NCBI GenBank assembly: GCA_947467395.1
Contig: CANIIC010000012.1
Location: 1-45,882 of the forward strand
Source of the DNA: Bryobacterales bacterium
GTDB lineage: Bacteria > Acidobacteriota > Terriglobia > Bryobacterales > Bryobacteraceae
Length of the DNA stretch: 45,882 nt
Reading direction: 5' to 3'
The notes beneath the pieces are model-generated. The model was not told where the DNA came from. It saw only the letters and a list, made by a program, of their open reading frames with translations, and made no database searches. This document shows, one piece after another, positions 1 through 9,566 of this stretch. A program made the translations under genes and the position numbers. Within the stretch, counting starts at the first letter, position 1. The number at the start of each line of letters is the position of its first letter.

Positions 1-1605
1 ATGCTGGGTTTGCTGGGTGGATTGGCGGGTGTGGTGATCGGGCGGGGGATCGAAGAAGTGTTCCCGTCGCTGGTTTCGCAGATCTTCGAAATTCAGGCGC
101 CCACTGGCTGGCACCTCGACGCCGCATTACAAGGCATCGCGGTGGGCATGCTGACTACGCTACTGTTCACGCTCCCCCCGCTACTGGCGATCCGCAAGAT
201 TCGCCCCGCGATGATCCTGCGTCGAGATATGCCGGAAGCAAAGAAGCCCTTCGCACAGCGTTTGAAGGAATCGCCCGATTCGATCGTGGTCGGGGGCTTG
301 TTGCTGGCAGGACTGGCCGGTATCGCTGCCTGGTTGGCCGAATCCGCTCGCGTGGGTGGTTATTTCGCGCTGGGTTTGACCGCGAGCCTGATCGCCTTAG
401 GCGGTGTAGCTTGGGCTCTCCTGCGCATCATCCGTACCTTCCTGAAACGGGCTCCGTTCCGCTTGTCCGCAGTTACGCGACAGGGCTTGTCGAACCTCTA
501 CCGCCAAGGGAACCAGGCGCAGGCCATCCTGATCGCCATGAGCCTCGGCGTGATGTTCACGTTGAGCGTGTATTTGATTCAGAGCTCGGTAGTCGACGAC
601 ATCATCTCTACCGCGCCTCCGGGCGTTCCAAACTTGTTTCTCGTCGGAGTCACACCTGAACAGGTGGACCCGCTAAAAACTCTGATCGCGCAGCAACAGG
701 GAATTCTGGCTCCTGCGGAGCTGGGTCCTTCGATCTCGGCCCAACTCGTCTCCATCAATTCGCGCACGGATTGGGCCGCACCGGAAACGCCGGCGCAGCG
801 CTTCACGCGCCCCAGATCTGTCAGTTGGGAAGATGCACTACCCAAGCAGCTGGAACTGGCTTCGGGCACCTGGTGGAATCGTTCCACCAACGAAGCGGTC
901 GTGTCGGTATCCGAAAACGCCGCCCGCGTGCTGGATCTAAAGGCCGGTTCGCAGCTCGAATTCAGCATCACCAATCGACCTGTATTGGCTCATGTCGTCG
1001 CGATCCATCGGCAGTCAGGCTTCCGCGCCACTCCCGAAGCGGACTTCATCTTCAATCGCGCGACCCTCGCAGGATTCCCAGTCATTTACTCTGGCGGCGT
1101 GCGCGTGAAGGCCGATCAGGCAGGTGCGGTCCAGCGGGCAGTATTCAAGCAGTTCCCCACGGTGACGGTGGTGAACATCGCGGACGTTCTGGAGATCGTA
1201 CAGCAGGTGATCGATCAGATTGCGCTAGTGATCCGCTTCCTGTCGGCGTTCGCGATTCTGGCCGGCGCGATCATCCTGGCCGCGAGCGTTGCAGGTACTC
1301 GCTTCCGCCGCGTTCGAGAGGTCGTGATCCTGAAAACCCTTGGAGCCTCGCGGTCACATATCGGCCGCATCTTCTCGATCGAATTTCTCACACTGGGTGC
1401 CGTTGCTGGGATCATGGGCGCACTCCTGGCCGGCGGGTTCACGAACCTGGTGCTCACCCAATTACTGGAGACGGAGTTCCACGTCGATTGGGTCGCTTCC
1501 TTCGCGTGCATCGCCCTCACGGCGTTGCTGGCGAACATCGCAGGCTGGTTGGCGAGTTTCCGAATCCTCGGCCAGAAACCGCTTGAAGTTCTGCGCGAGG
1601 AGTAG
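1..1605 (+). CDS. ABC transporter permease, FtsX/YbbP-like (5' end probably truncated by the window)
   Basis: ORF open from base 1; multiple TM segments; C-terminal FtsX-like segment 'ILAGAIILAASVAGTRFRRVREVVILKTLGASRSHI'. Confidence 0.85.
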   Translation: MLGLLGGLAGVVIGRGIEEVFPSLVSQIFEIQAPTGWHLDAALQGIAVGMLTTLLFTLPPLLAIRKIRPAMILRRDMPEAKKPFAQRLKESPDSIVVGGLLLAGLAGIAAWLAESARVGGYFALGLTASLIALGGVAWALLRIIRTFLKRAPFRLSAVTRQGLSNLYRQGNQAQAILIAMSLGVMFTLSVYLIQSSVVDDIISTAPPGVPNLFLVGVTPEQVDPLKTLIAQQQGILAPAELGPSISAQLVSINSRTDWAAPETPAQRFTRPRSVSWEDALPKQLELASGTWWNRSTNEAVVSVSENAARVLDLKAGSQLEFSITNRPVLAHVVAIHRQSGFRATPEADFIFNRATLAGFPVIYSGGVRVKADQAGAVQRAVFKQFPTVTVVNIADVLEIVQQVIDQIALVIRFLSAFAILAGAIILAASVAGTRFRRVREVVILKTLGASRSHIGRIFSIEFLTLGAVAGIMGALLAGGFTNLVLTQLLETEFHVDWVASFACIALTALLANIAGWLASFRILGQKPLEVLREE

Positions 1606-2232
1606 TTAGAATTCGATCGAAGCCAGAACCTCAGAAGGCTTCTTCCCAAAGGAAGCACAGATCGCCAGCAGGCTTTCAATGCTGGGCAAATTCGCGCCGC
1701 GTTCGATGGCGCTGATCTGGGAAACGCTGAGTTTAGTGTGTGCGGCCATGTCCTTAAGCGACCAGTCTCGCGACACGCGCAGCATTTTGATCGCGTGTCC
1801 TAGACGCTCGCGCAGCCGGTTTTGAGCCGTGCTGCCAAGTCCAAAGGCTTCCACCGCGTTCTTCAGAACCTGGCGAATCTGGGCCAACGTAAAGGGCTTC
1901 GCCACATAATCGAAGACCTTCAATTTAAAGGTTGCCCGCATGTCCTCAAGGGACGGGTAGCCCGTGATGATGATCACGCACATATTGGGCCACTTGGCCA
2001 ACAACTGTTCCACAACCTTGTCGCCGGTGACTTCCCCCATCTTCATGTCCAGAAGCACGATGTCCGGAACTCTTTCCTCACAAGAAGCAAACAGATCTGC
2101 GGGGTTAGCGAACGTGCGGACGGTATAAACCTTCTCGTCCGTCAGAAAGTCTTCAAGGTAGGTACGAAAATCGACGTCATCGTCCAGTAGGGCGATATCC
2201 GCAGCGAACTGTGGAACACTTGATTCCGGCAT
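1606..2232 (-). CDS. Response regulator: N-terminal receiver domain plus C-terminal XRE/Cro-type helix-turn-helix
   Basis: Receiver motifs 'IALLDDDVDFRTYLEDFL', 'DIVLLDMKMGEV', 'VAKPF'; C-term 'SLKDMAAHTKLSVSQISAIERGANLPSIESLLAICASF' is XRE HTH-like. Confidence 0.85.
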   Translation of the reverse strand: MPESSVPQFAADIALLDDDVDFRTYLEDFLTDEKVYTVRTFANPADLFASCEERVPDIVLLDMKMGEVTGDKVVEQLLAKWPNMCVIIITGYPSLEDMRATFKLKVFDYVAKPFTLAQIRQVLKNAVEAFGLGSTAQNRLRERLGHAIKMLRVSRDWSLKDMAAHTKLSVSQISAIERGANLPSIESLLAICASFGKKPSEVLASIEF

Positions 2233-2235
2233 TGA

Positions 2236-3351
2236 TCAGGAAACCTCCCGTCCTTTCCACGACACCCGGTGTTTGGCCAGGATACAGTACAGCACATGCC
2301 CAAGGATAGGCAGCATGAAGTAAAACGCGAAAGGAGCCAGCAGGACACGGATGGGGCTGCGATACCAAGACAACAACAAGAGCAACGGAAGGACCGCAAG
2401 CCCGACTGCCACCAACGGCCATCCACCCGAATACGTGAAGGCGACCATCGGCAACCAGAGCGCCGAGAGCAAGATGCTGAACAGAACTACAAAGCCTTGG
2501 CCGCTAGGCAGGTGAGTGTACTTGAAGGATATCCGAGGGAGCCCCTCCCAAAGCCCTTTCCAGCCTTCTTGAAAGCGGGCGTGTCCCAGAGAGGAGGTTC
2601 GCGCCAGTCCCAGTTTCATACGGTGCCGCTGAGCGAGTAGCGCAAGCTTCAAGTCATCCACAAGAAACGTCAAGCCCGAGGTGTGGCCCCCAATAAATGC
2701 GTAGGCATCGCGGCGTACCAGGATGCAATGTCCGTCAAAGGCGCCTTCAGGACACTTACGCGGATTGATGGCCGCGAAGAACAGGGCCTGACAGAACGGC
2801 GTCAGGATATGTTCGGCCAAACTCTCGCACTCCATCTGCAGATGCACCGAGATAAAAGAGAGCCCGTTCATCTCCGCGGCGTAGATCAAGGACTCCAGAA
2901 TGCCGTCCTCGTACCACGTATCGGCGTCAGCGAACATGATCCACTTCGAATTCACGGCTCGGGCACCGGCGGCGCAAGCATACGGCTTACCGAACGCCCC
3001 CCGCGGCAGGGCAGGGACGCGGAAAACACCAGCCCCAGCGGATTCAGCCTCCCGAGCAGTCTTGTCCTCGGACTCGTCATCAATCACGATCACTGAATCC
3101 GGCGGCAGGCTTCGAACTGCGCGCCCGATGACGGCTTCCTCATTCCGTGCGGGGATCACGACCATGCAGTCTGGCGGGGTGGGCTGCGGCGCACATTCGG
3201 CGAGTTCTGGCAACGCCATGTAATTGCGGCGGGCGCGCACGAAAATGTAGGTAAAGGCCGCGGCGTAGGCCAAGCCAAGAAACAAGCCGGCTCGCGGATC
3301 CACATTCCAGCCTCGAACCCAACTAAGGATGTAAGAAATGATTGCTTCCAT
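2236..3351 (-). CDS. Family 2 membrane glycosyltransferase
   Basis: 'CMVVIPARNEEAVIGRAVRSLP' and 'WIMFADADTWYEDG' GT2 motifs; C-terminal TM helices. Start chosen at MEAIISY (ORF track extends to 3420). Confidence 0.8.
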   Translation of the reverse strand: MEAIISYILSWVRGWNVDPRAGLFLGLAYAAAFTYIFVRARRNYMALPELAECAPQPTPPDCMVVIPARNEEAVIGRAVRSLPPDSVIVIDDESEDKTAREAESAGAGVFRVPALPRGAFGKPYACAAGARAVNSKWIMFADADTWYEDGILESLIYAAEMNGLSFISVHLQMECESLAEHILTPFCQALFFAAINPRKCPEGAFDGHCILVRRDAYAFIGGHTSGLTFLVDDLKLALLAQRHRMKLGLARTSSLGHARFQEGWKGLWEGLPRISFKYTHLPSGQGFVVLFSILLSALWLPMVAFTYSGGWPLVAVGLAVLPLLLLLSWYRSPIRVLLAPFAFYFMLPILGHVLYCILAKHRVSWKGREVS

Positions 3352-3422
3352 GCAAAGCGGAGCGAAAGGATTTTTGCCGATTCTAGCACGCCGGCACCCG
3401 CGCGACGTAGGAGAATACACCT

Positions 3423-4952
3423 ATGGCTGTGGATCCCGTGCAATTGGAACTGTTCCGCCACCTTCTTGTTTCCATCGCCGAGGAGATGGGCGCCGTTCTC
3501 AGGAAATCCGCTTACTCGGCGAACATCAAAGAGCGGCGAGACTATTCCTGCGCCATCTACGACCATCGAGGAGAAACGGTTGCGATGGGCGATCACATGC
3601 CGGTCCACTTGGGCGCGATGCCGCTATCCGTTCGGGCGGTGATCGACGCATTCAAACTACGCGAAGGCGATGTGGCGTTGGTGAATGACCCCTTTCAAGG
3701 GGGAACGCATCTACCTGACATCACGGCGGTCGCTCCTGTGTTTGTGGGAGGCCCGAATCCGGCATTCTTCGTCGCCAGTCGGGCGCATCACTCGGATGTG
3801 GGTGGAATGAGTCCGGGTTCTATGCCCATGGCTCGTGAAATCTACCAGGAAGGCTTGCGAATCCCACCCGTTCTGATTCAGCGAGAAGGCAAGCTCGACC
3901 AATCCCTGTTGCGACTGATTCTGGCCAATGTGCGGACCCCGATCGAGCGCGAGGGGGATCTCGCCGCGCAATTGGCGTCGATTGAGCGCGGCGCGACGCG
4001 CTTGCGGGATTTGGTGACGAAGTACGGCATGCCCCGATTGAGTGAGGGCATCAGGGCACTGCAAAATTACAGTGCCAAAATGATGACGGCGGCGCTGGAG
4101 GAAATCCCCAAGGGACGCTATCGGTTCGAGGATGTCCTGGACAATGACGGGATCTCTCCAGAACCAATTCCGATCCGCGTCGAAGTGAGAATCGCCGATG
4201 GTCGTGCGGTTGTGGATTTCACGGGCAGCGCCCCTCAGGTGGTTGGCCCCATGAATGCCAACTACGCCGTCACCTTGGCCGCGACGATATATGTCTTCCG
4301 CTGCCTGATTCGCGAGGACGTTTCGTTTACGTCCGGGATCCTGCGCCCGATCCGCGTGATCGCGCCGCCGGGAAGCGTAGTGAATGCCCAAGCCCCGGCG
4401 GCTATGGCAGCGGGCAATGTGGAGACCTCACAGCGAATCACCGATGTTCTGTTGGGCGCCTTGGCCCAGGCAGCCCCGGACCGAATCCCGGCAGCGAGTT
4501 GCGGCACGATGAATAACCTCAGCTTTGGCGGCAGCGGGTGGGCGTATTACGAGACCATTGCCGGCGGGGCCGGGGCATCGTCGCGTGGCGCGGGGCTCAG
4601 CGCGCACCATACACACATGACCAATAGTTGGAACACGCCGGTGGAAGCTTTCGAGCACCAATATCCGGTCCGGATCGAAGAGTACCGCATACGAAAAAAT
4701 ACGGGGGGCGCTGGACGGCATCGCGGTGGCGATGGCTTGGTCCGCTCGTTCCGCTTCCTCATGGATGCGGAGGTAACGCTTATCGCCGACCGGCGTGAGC
4801 GCGGTGCCTACGGCCTTGCGGGTGGTACGCCCGGAGCTCCGGGCCACGATCGATTGCGCGGCAACCGGATGGCCCCAAAGAGTCGAAACGCGGTTCGCGC
4901 TGGGGACTTGGTGACAGTGATGACGTCCGGAGGGGGCGGCTGGGGTCGCTAG
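3423..4952 (+). CDS. Hydantoinase B/oxoprolinase family protein
   Basis: 'LRKSAYSANIKERRDYSCAIYDHRGETVAMGDHMPVHLGAMP' and 'NDPFQGGTHLPDIT' are typical HyuB motifs. Confidence 0.9.
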   Translation: MAVDPVQLELFRHLLVSIAEEMGAVLRKSAYSANIKERRDYSCAIYDHRGETVAMGDHMPVHLGAMPLSVRAVIDAFKLREGDVALVNDPFQGGTHLPDITAVAPVFVGGPNPAFFVASRAHHSDVGGMSPGSMPMAREIYQEGLRIPPVLIQREGKLDQSLLRLILANVRTPIEREGDLAAQLASIERGATRLRDLVTKYGMPRLSEGIRALQNYSAKMMTAALEEIPKGRYRFEDVLDNDGISPEPIPIRVEVRIADGRAVVDFTGSAPQVVGPMNANYAVTLAATIYVFRCLIREDVSFTSGILRPIRVIAPPGSVVNAQAPAAMAAGNVETSQRITDVLLGALAQAAPDRIPAASCGTMNNLSFGGSGWAYYETIAGGAGASSRGAGLSAHHTHMTNSWNTPVEAFEHQYPVRIEEYRIRKNTGGAGRHRGGDGLVRSFRFLMDAEVTLIADRRERGAYGLAGGTPGAPGHDRLRGNRMAPKSRNAVRAGDLVTVMTSGGGGWGR

Positions 4953-5010
4953 ATCGGGCGGCAACTTGGGCGTTTGCGGCATAATACCGGGACAGGAGAT
5001 TCCACGTCCC

Positions 5011-5562
5011 ATGAAAACCCTCGTACTTGCCACTCTCGTCGCCTTTGCCGTTCCCACCTTTGCCGCGCTCCCGGTTGTCCCGGTTGCTCCCGCAAAACAA
5101 AAGGAACTACTCAAGAGCCAGGATCCGAAGCTGGCAGTGAACAAAAAGATCGCCTACGATTTCTTCCGTATCGTTCTGCAGGGCCGGCGTTTGGAACTGG
5201 CAGATCAGTTTATGACGAACGACTACATGCAGCACAATCCGAACGCGGAGACGGGTATGGCTGGATTCAAGGCGTATTTCTCAGCTCTTCCTGGCGGGCC
5301 TCAACCGATTCCGGAGACGTTGGCCGGTTTGGTTTCGATCCAGGCAGAAGGCGATTACGTGACGCTGGCGTTCGTGCGTGAGTATGACGATCCTGCCGGA
5401 GCGGGCAAGAAGTACACTACTACATGGTTCGACATGCTCCGCATCGTGGACGGCAAGGTGGTTGAGCACTGGGATTCGGCCATGAAGGGCGCTACTGGCC
5501 CGGTAGCCGCTGCGGCCAAGCCGGCTACTCCCGCCAAGGCTGGACCCAAAGGCAAGCAGTAG
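5011..5562 (+). CDS. Secreted SnoaL-like/NTF2-fold protein
   Basis: Signal-peptide-like start MKTLVLATLVAFAVPTFA; 'DQFMTNDYMQHNPNAETGMAGFKAYF...KVVEHWD' SnoaL pattern. Confidence 0.75.
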   Translation: MKTLVLATLVAFAVPTFAALPVVPVAPAKQKELLKSQDPKLAVNKKIAYDFFRIVLQGRRLELADQFMTNDYMQHNPNAETGMAGFKAYFSALPGGPQPIPETLAGLVSIQAEGDYVTLAFVREYDDPAGAGKKYTTTWFDMLRIVDGKVVEHWDSAMKGATGPVAAAAKPATPAKAGPKGKQ

Positions 5563-5589
5563 ACCGGGGCTACACTAAGAACACATCGA

Positions 5590-6426
5590 ATGCCGACCAT
5601 TGTTTGGCCGGACAACCCGAACGCAACACTGCTTGCCGTCCTCGACGTGCTTGCGGTAGCCGTGCTGTTGTACAACTTCATCCTGGTGCTGCGTGGTCGG
5701 CGCGCCATGCACGTACTGAGCGGTATGGCCGTGTTACTGCTGCTCTACGTTGCAGCGGCGTGGCTGGGCCTGGAATTATTGCGGTCCGTCCTGGCAGGTC
5801 TCGCGCCGTATTCGTTGATCGCGTTCATTGTAATGTTCCAGTCGGAGCTTCGCGGATACCTGACGCGCCTGGGGCGCATCCGTTGGTTTCGGGGTCATTG
5901 GTTCAGCTTCGGTCAACGTCTGGAACGACGCGAAATTGTCGATGAGATTTTGCTCGCCGCTGAACAGATGGCGGAGAAACGGATCGGCGCGTTGATCGTA
6001 CTGGAACGCGATATTGGACTGCGCACGTTTATCGAAAGCGGAGTAACCCTGGACGCTGTCGTCACGCGGGATCTGCTGCTGGCTATTTTTCATCCCGGCG
6101 CACAATTGCACGATGGAGCTGTGATCCTACAAGGGGATCGCGTCGCCGCTGCCGCCTGTTTCCTTCCGTTGCACGTCAGCCCGGCCGGTGCGCAACAAAT
6201 GGCGCTCCGTAAACTGGGCACTCGTCATCGTGCCGCGATTGGGGTGACCGAAGAAACCGACGCGCTGGCCGTGGTGGTTTCTGAGGAAACTGGGCAAATC
6301 TCGATTGCCTGGCGCGGCGAACTGGAGCCGGATGTCTCGCTGGATCGGCTGCGCAATCGGTTGACGCATCATTCCACCGGCACACGCCCGGAACCGGTTC
6401 ACGAATTGGGAAGCGTGCAGTCATGA
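5590..6426 (+). CDS. cdaA: Diadenylate cyclase (c-di-AMP synthase), CdaA type
   Basis: N-terminal TM helices followed by DisA_N domain with 'QLHDGAVIL' and 'GTRHRAAIG' motifs; upstream of glmM. Confidence 0.93.
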   Translation: MPTIVWPDNPNATLLAVLDVLAVAVLLYNFILVLRGRRAMHVLSGMAVLLLLYVAAAWLGLELLRSVLAGLAPYSLIAFIVMFQSELRGYLTRLGRIRWFRGHWFSFGQRLERREIVDEILLAAEQMAEKRIGALIVLERDIGLRTFIESGVTLDAVVTRDLLLAIFHPGAQLHDGAVILQGDRVAAAACFLPLHVSPAGAQQMALRKLGTRHRAAIGVTEETDALAVVVSEETGQISIAWRGELEPDVSLDRLRNRLTHHSTGTRPEPVHELGSVQS

Positions 6427-6539
6427 ACACGCCGCGCCCGATTCGACGGCTGTTCACGAACAACATCGGTTGGAAGTTATTCTGTCTTGCCGTCTCTTTT
6501 TTGCTGTGGGTCCTACTTGTGGGTAGCCGCCCGTCCTAG
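6423..6539 (+). CDS. 38-aa single-TM microprotein resembling the N-terminal anchor of CdaR/YbbR; YbbR domains absent
   Basis: ATGA overlap with cdaA stop; translation MNTPRPIRRLFTNNIGWKLFCLAVSFLLWVLLVGSRPS*; 'LFTNNIGWKLFCLAVSFLLWV' resembles the YbbR N-terminal helix; lies in the canonical cdaA-[cdaR]-glmM slot. Confidence 0.7.
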   Translation: MNTPRPIRRLFTNNIGWKLFCLAVSFLLWVLLVGSRPS

Positions 6540-6553
6540 CGACAATTGAAGCA

Positions 6554-7900
6554 ATGAGCGCATCTGCCGCACGACAATTGTTTGGGACAGACGGAATTCG
6601 GGGAAAAGCGGGAGACTATCCGCTGGACCGTCCAACCGCTTTCGCCGTAGGGCTGGCGCTGGCCAAGTGGATCGGCAACAATCACCTCGATCCAGAGGTG
6701 GTCATCGGCATGGATACGCGTGAGTCAGGTCCCTGGATCGCCGAACATGTGGCCGGAGGCTTGGCCGAAGGTGGCGTCCGCGCTCGTTTTGCCGGCCTGA
6801 TCACAACCCCTGGCTTGGCCCACGTCGCGCGTACAGGCCCCTTTGCCGCGGGCGTGATGATTTCCGCGTCGCACAATCCGTTCCAAGATAACGGCATCAA
6901 AATCTTTGATCACTCTGGCTTCAAGCTTCCCGATGCCCAGGAACACCTCCTGGAACAACACATCTTCACGTGGGCCGCTACCGGTCAAGCTCCAAAATCC
7001 CTCGCGCTGACGGTGGATGAAGGACTGGATCACGCCTATGTGGAGCACTTGGCTTCAACATTACGCGGAGGCTTGGCCGGACTGCGCATCGTGATCGATC
7101 CAGGGAATGGCGCGGCAACGTATTTATCGAAGGAACTGTTTGAGAGGCTGGGCGCCACCGTCGATTGCATCCACAATGCTCCGGATGGCCGGAATATCAA
7201 TCTGAACTGCGGCTCGCAGCACTTGGATTCGCTGCGCGCTCGCGTGCTGGAGACCAAGGCTGATTTGGGAGTCGCCTTCGATGGCGATGCCGATCGCGCC
7301 ATGTTCGTCTCACACACCGGTAAGACTGTCGATGGTGACGCTGTCCTGCTGTTGGCGGGAGTCTGGTTGAAGCGAACACAGGGTACCATCGAAGTGGTGG
7401 CCACGGTGATGTCGAACATAGGGCTCCAGGTAGCGCTGGCCAAGCACGGCATCGCGATGATCCGCACGCCTGTGGGCGACAAGTACGTGCTGGAGGAGAT
7501 GGTGAAGCGTAACGCGCCGCTGGGCGGCGAGCAGAGCGGCCACGTGATCTTCCGCGAATTCGCCACCACCGGCGACGGCCTATTGACCGCGCTGCGCATC
7601 TGCCAAATCATGCGCGAAGCTGGGCAGGACCTGGACACGTTGACCAGCGAACTGACAATTTCCCCTCAGATTCTGGTGAACGTGCGCGTCAAGAATCGGC
7701 GCCCACTGGAGGAACTAGCGGAGGTGAAGGCGCAGATCGGTAAGGCAGAGGCCGAATTCGGGGGTTCCGGCCGGGTTGTGGTCCGTTTTTCCGGCACCGA
7801 ACCACTGGCCCGCGTTATGGTCGAAGGCCCCACGCAGGATCGCGTGGACCATTGGGCGCATGCGATTGCCGACGCCATTCGGGCGGAGTTGGGAGCGTAG
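6554..7900 (+). CDS. glmM: Phosphoglucosamine mutase
   Basis: 'LFGTDGIRGKAG', active-site 'ISASHNPFQDNGIKIF', 'DGDADRAMFV', 'RFSGTEPLARVMVE'. Confidence 0.95.
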   Translation: MSASAARQLFGTDGIRGKAGDYPLDRPTAFAVGLALAKWIGNNHLDPEVVIGMDTRESGPWIAEHVAGGLAEGGVRARFAGLITTPGLAHVARTGPFAAGVMISASHNPFQDNGIKIFDHSGFKLPDAQEHLLEQHIFTWAATGQAPKSLALTVDEGLDHAYVEHLASTLRGGLAGLRIVIDPGNGAATYLSKELFERLGATVDCIHNAPDGRNINLNCGSQHLDSLRARVLETKADLGVAFDGDADRAMFVSHTGKTVDGDAVLLLAGVWLKRTQGTIEVVATVMSNIGLQVALAKHGIAMIRTPVGDKYVLEEMVKRNAPLGGEQSGHVIFREFATTGDGLLTALRICQIMREAGQDLDTLTSELTISPQILVNVRVKNRRPLEELAEVKAQIGKAEAEFGGSGRVVVRFSGTEPLARVMVEGPTQDRVDHWAHAIADAIRAELGA

Positions 7901-7918
7901 GCCAAACCTCGCTATACT
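7889..7918 (+). promoter_or_regulatory. Candidate promoter TTGGGA-18-TATACT overlapping glmM 3' end
   Basis: TTGGGA 7889-7894, TATACT 7913-7918, ATG at 7930. Confidence 0.45.
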
Positions 7919-7929
7919 AGTCTCTTCCT

Positions 7930-8376
7930 ATGTTTTTTCGCCGAGACAAGCCCCAAACCCCGACCTTTGACAGCCGCCTTTCGAACCTGAAGCAGTTCGG
8001 GTTTGAAACCGGTCGTGATGCCCAAGGCAAGACCATCGCCACGCGCAATGGTTGCGGTGCCTCGCTGGACGATGCCGGCGAAGGCAACGTGCAGATCGGT
8101 AAAGTTGGCGTGCTGGTGAACGGCGAGATCGCGCACTTAGTCAACGGCGGCTACCAGATGGTGTTGCGCACAGCCTCGGGCAAGGAACTTCCGGCCTTGG
8201 CGACGCACCTGAAGGCGCTGCACGCCTTCACTGAAGATCTGCGCGAAGGCCTCGGCCTGACCAGTCTCTACAACCTGTCGATGGGCACCACCTCCGACGA
8301 TCATCTGTATGATCGCGTGACGGATCGGGATGCCACGCCGCATCCGCGTCCTTGGGAAAAGAAGGTCGCCCACTAA
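7930..8376 (+). CDS. Conserved hypothetical protein
   Basis: 148-aa ORF; preceded by a TATACT -10-like element; codon usage consistent with neighbours. Confidence 0.65.
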   Translation: MFFRRDKPQTPTFDSRLSNLKQFGFETGRDAQGKTIATRNGCGASLDDAGEGNVQIGKVGVLVNGEIAHLVNGGYQMVLRTASGKELPALATHLKALHAFTEDLREGLGLTSLYNLSMGTTSDDHLYDRVTDRDATPHPRPWEKKVAH

Positions 8377-8383
8377 GGCGACC

Positions 8384-9562
8384 GTGCAGCAGAAACCGCG
8401 CACGCTCGGCGTGATGATCGCGGGCTTCTCCGCCTTCCTCCAGCTTTACGTAACACAGCCGATCCTTCCCCTGTTGTCCCGCGTGTTCCATGTGGGCCCT
8501 GTCGAAGTGGGCCTCACCATGACCATGGGTGCGATGGGAGTGGCGCTGGCAGCACCGTTTGCGGGAATCCTGGCCGACCGCTTTGGCCGCAAACGCGTTG
8601 TGGTCACCTCCGCATTTCTTCTCGCGATCGCCAGCCTGCTGGCCGCAACTTCCCCGAATCTTGGCGCGCTCATCACTTGGCGCTTCGTCCAGGGCCTGTT
8701 CACACCGGGCGTGTTCTCCGTCACCATCGCCTACATTAACGACGAGTGGCCGCGAGCCGAAGTGGGCCGCGCCTTATCGGCCTACGTCAGCGGTACGGTG
8801 CTCGGAGGATTCTCCTGCCGTTTTATTTCCGGACAAATCGCCGCGCACTTCGACTGGCACTGGAGCTTCGCCGTCCTCGGGATCCTCAGTTTGGGCGCCG
8901 CGTTCGTGATCTCGGCTTTGCTGCCCCCCGAACAGAAACACGAGCGCAGCAGCATGACCCTGCGAGAAATTCCCTCCGCCATGCTGGAGCATCTGCGCAA
9001 TCGCATGCTGCTGGTGACCTACACCGTCGGTTTCTGTGTATTGTTCTCGCTGATGGCGATCTTCACCTACATCACGTTTTATCTCGCCGCGCCCCCGTTC
9101 CATTTGAACTCTGACGCCCTGGGGTCGATCTTCTTCGTGTACCTGATCGGTGCCGCAGTGAATCCACTCTCGGGCCGCGCCATCGATCGCTTCGGCCCGC
9201 GCAAGGTGCTGGCGTTCAGTATTGGAGCGGGTGTCGTTGGGCTGGCGCTCACCTTTGTCCAGAACATCTGGGTCGTCGGCCTCGGCCTCACCATCTGCTC
9301 TACGGGCGTCTTCGCATCACAGACCTCCGCCAGTGGCTTCGTCGGCGTCGCAGCACGCACGAATCGCGCGCTCGCCGTCGGACTCTACGGAACGTTCTAC
9401 TACCTGGGAGGGAGCGCTGGCGCCGTAATGCCGGGCTACTTCTGGAATTGGGGCGGATGGCCGGCCTGCGCAGCCTTCATTGCCACCGTGCAGATCGCAA
9501 CCATCGTGCTCGCGCTGACCTTCTGGCGTCAACGGCCCACATTCAGGACCGCCGTACAATAA
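8384..9562 (+). CDS. MFS transporter
   Basis: 12-TM pattern; 'GILADRFGRKRVVV' MFS signature. ORF track starts at 8330 inside the previous gene; GTG at 8384 or ATG at 8414 is more likely. Confidence 0.85.
   Translation: MQQKPRTLGVMIAGFSAFLQLYVTQPILPLLSRVFHVGPVEVGLTMTMGAMGVALAAPFAGILADRFGRKRVVVTSAFLLAIASLLAATSPNLGALITWRFVQGLFTPGVFSVTIAYINDEWPRAEVGRALSAYVSGTVLGGFSCRFISGQIAAHFDWHWSFAVLGILSLGAAFVISALLPPEQKHERSSMTLREIPSAMLEHLRNRMLLVTYTVGFCVLFSLMAIFTYITFYLAAPPFHLNSDALGSIFFVYLIGAAVNPLSGRAIDRFGPRKVLAFSIGAGVVGLALTFVQNIWVVGLGLTICSTGVFASQTSASGFVGVAARTNRALAVGLYGTFYYLGGSAGAVMPGYFWNWGGWPACAAFIATVQIATIVLALTFWRQRPTFRTAVQ
9555..9560 (+). promoter_or_regulatory. -10-like TACAAT, 6 nt before ATG 9567
   Basis: TACAAT-AAGGGC-ATG. 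Confidence 0.5.
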
Positions 9563-9566
9563 GGGC

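Noticed and set aside
771-1586. 271-aa alternative-frame ORF within the ABC permease
   Set aside because: Arg/Gly/His-rich out-of-frame translation; the permease frame has clear TM structure.
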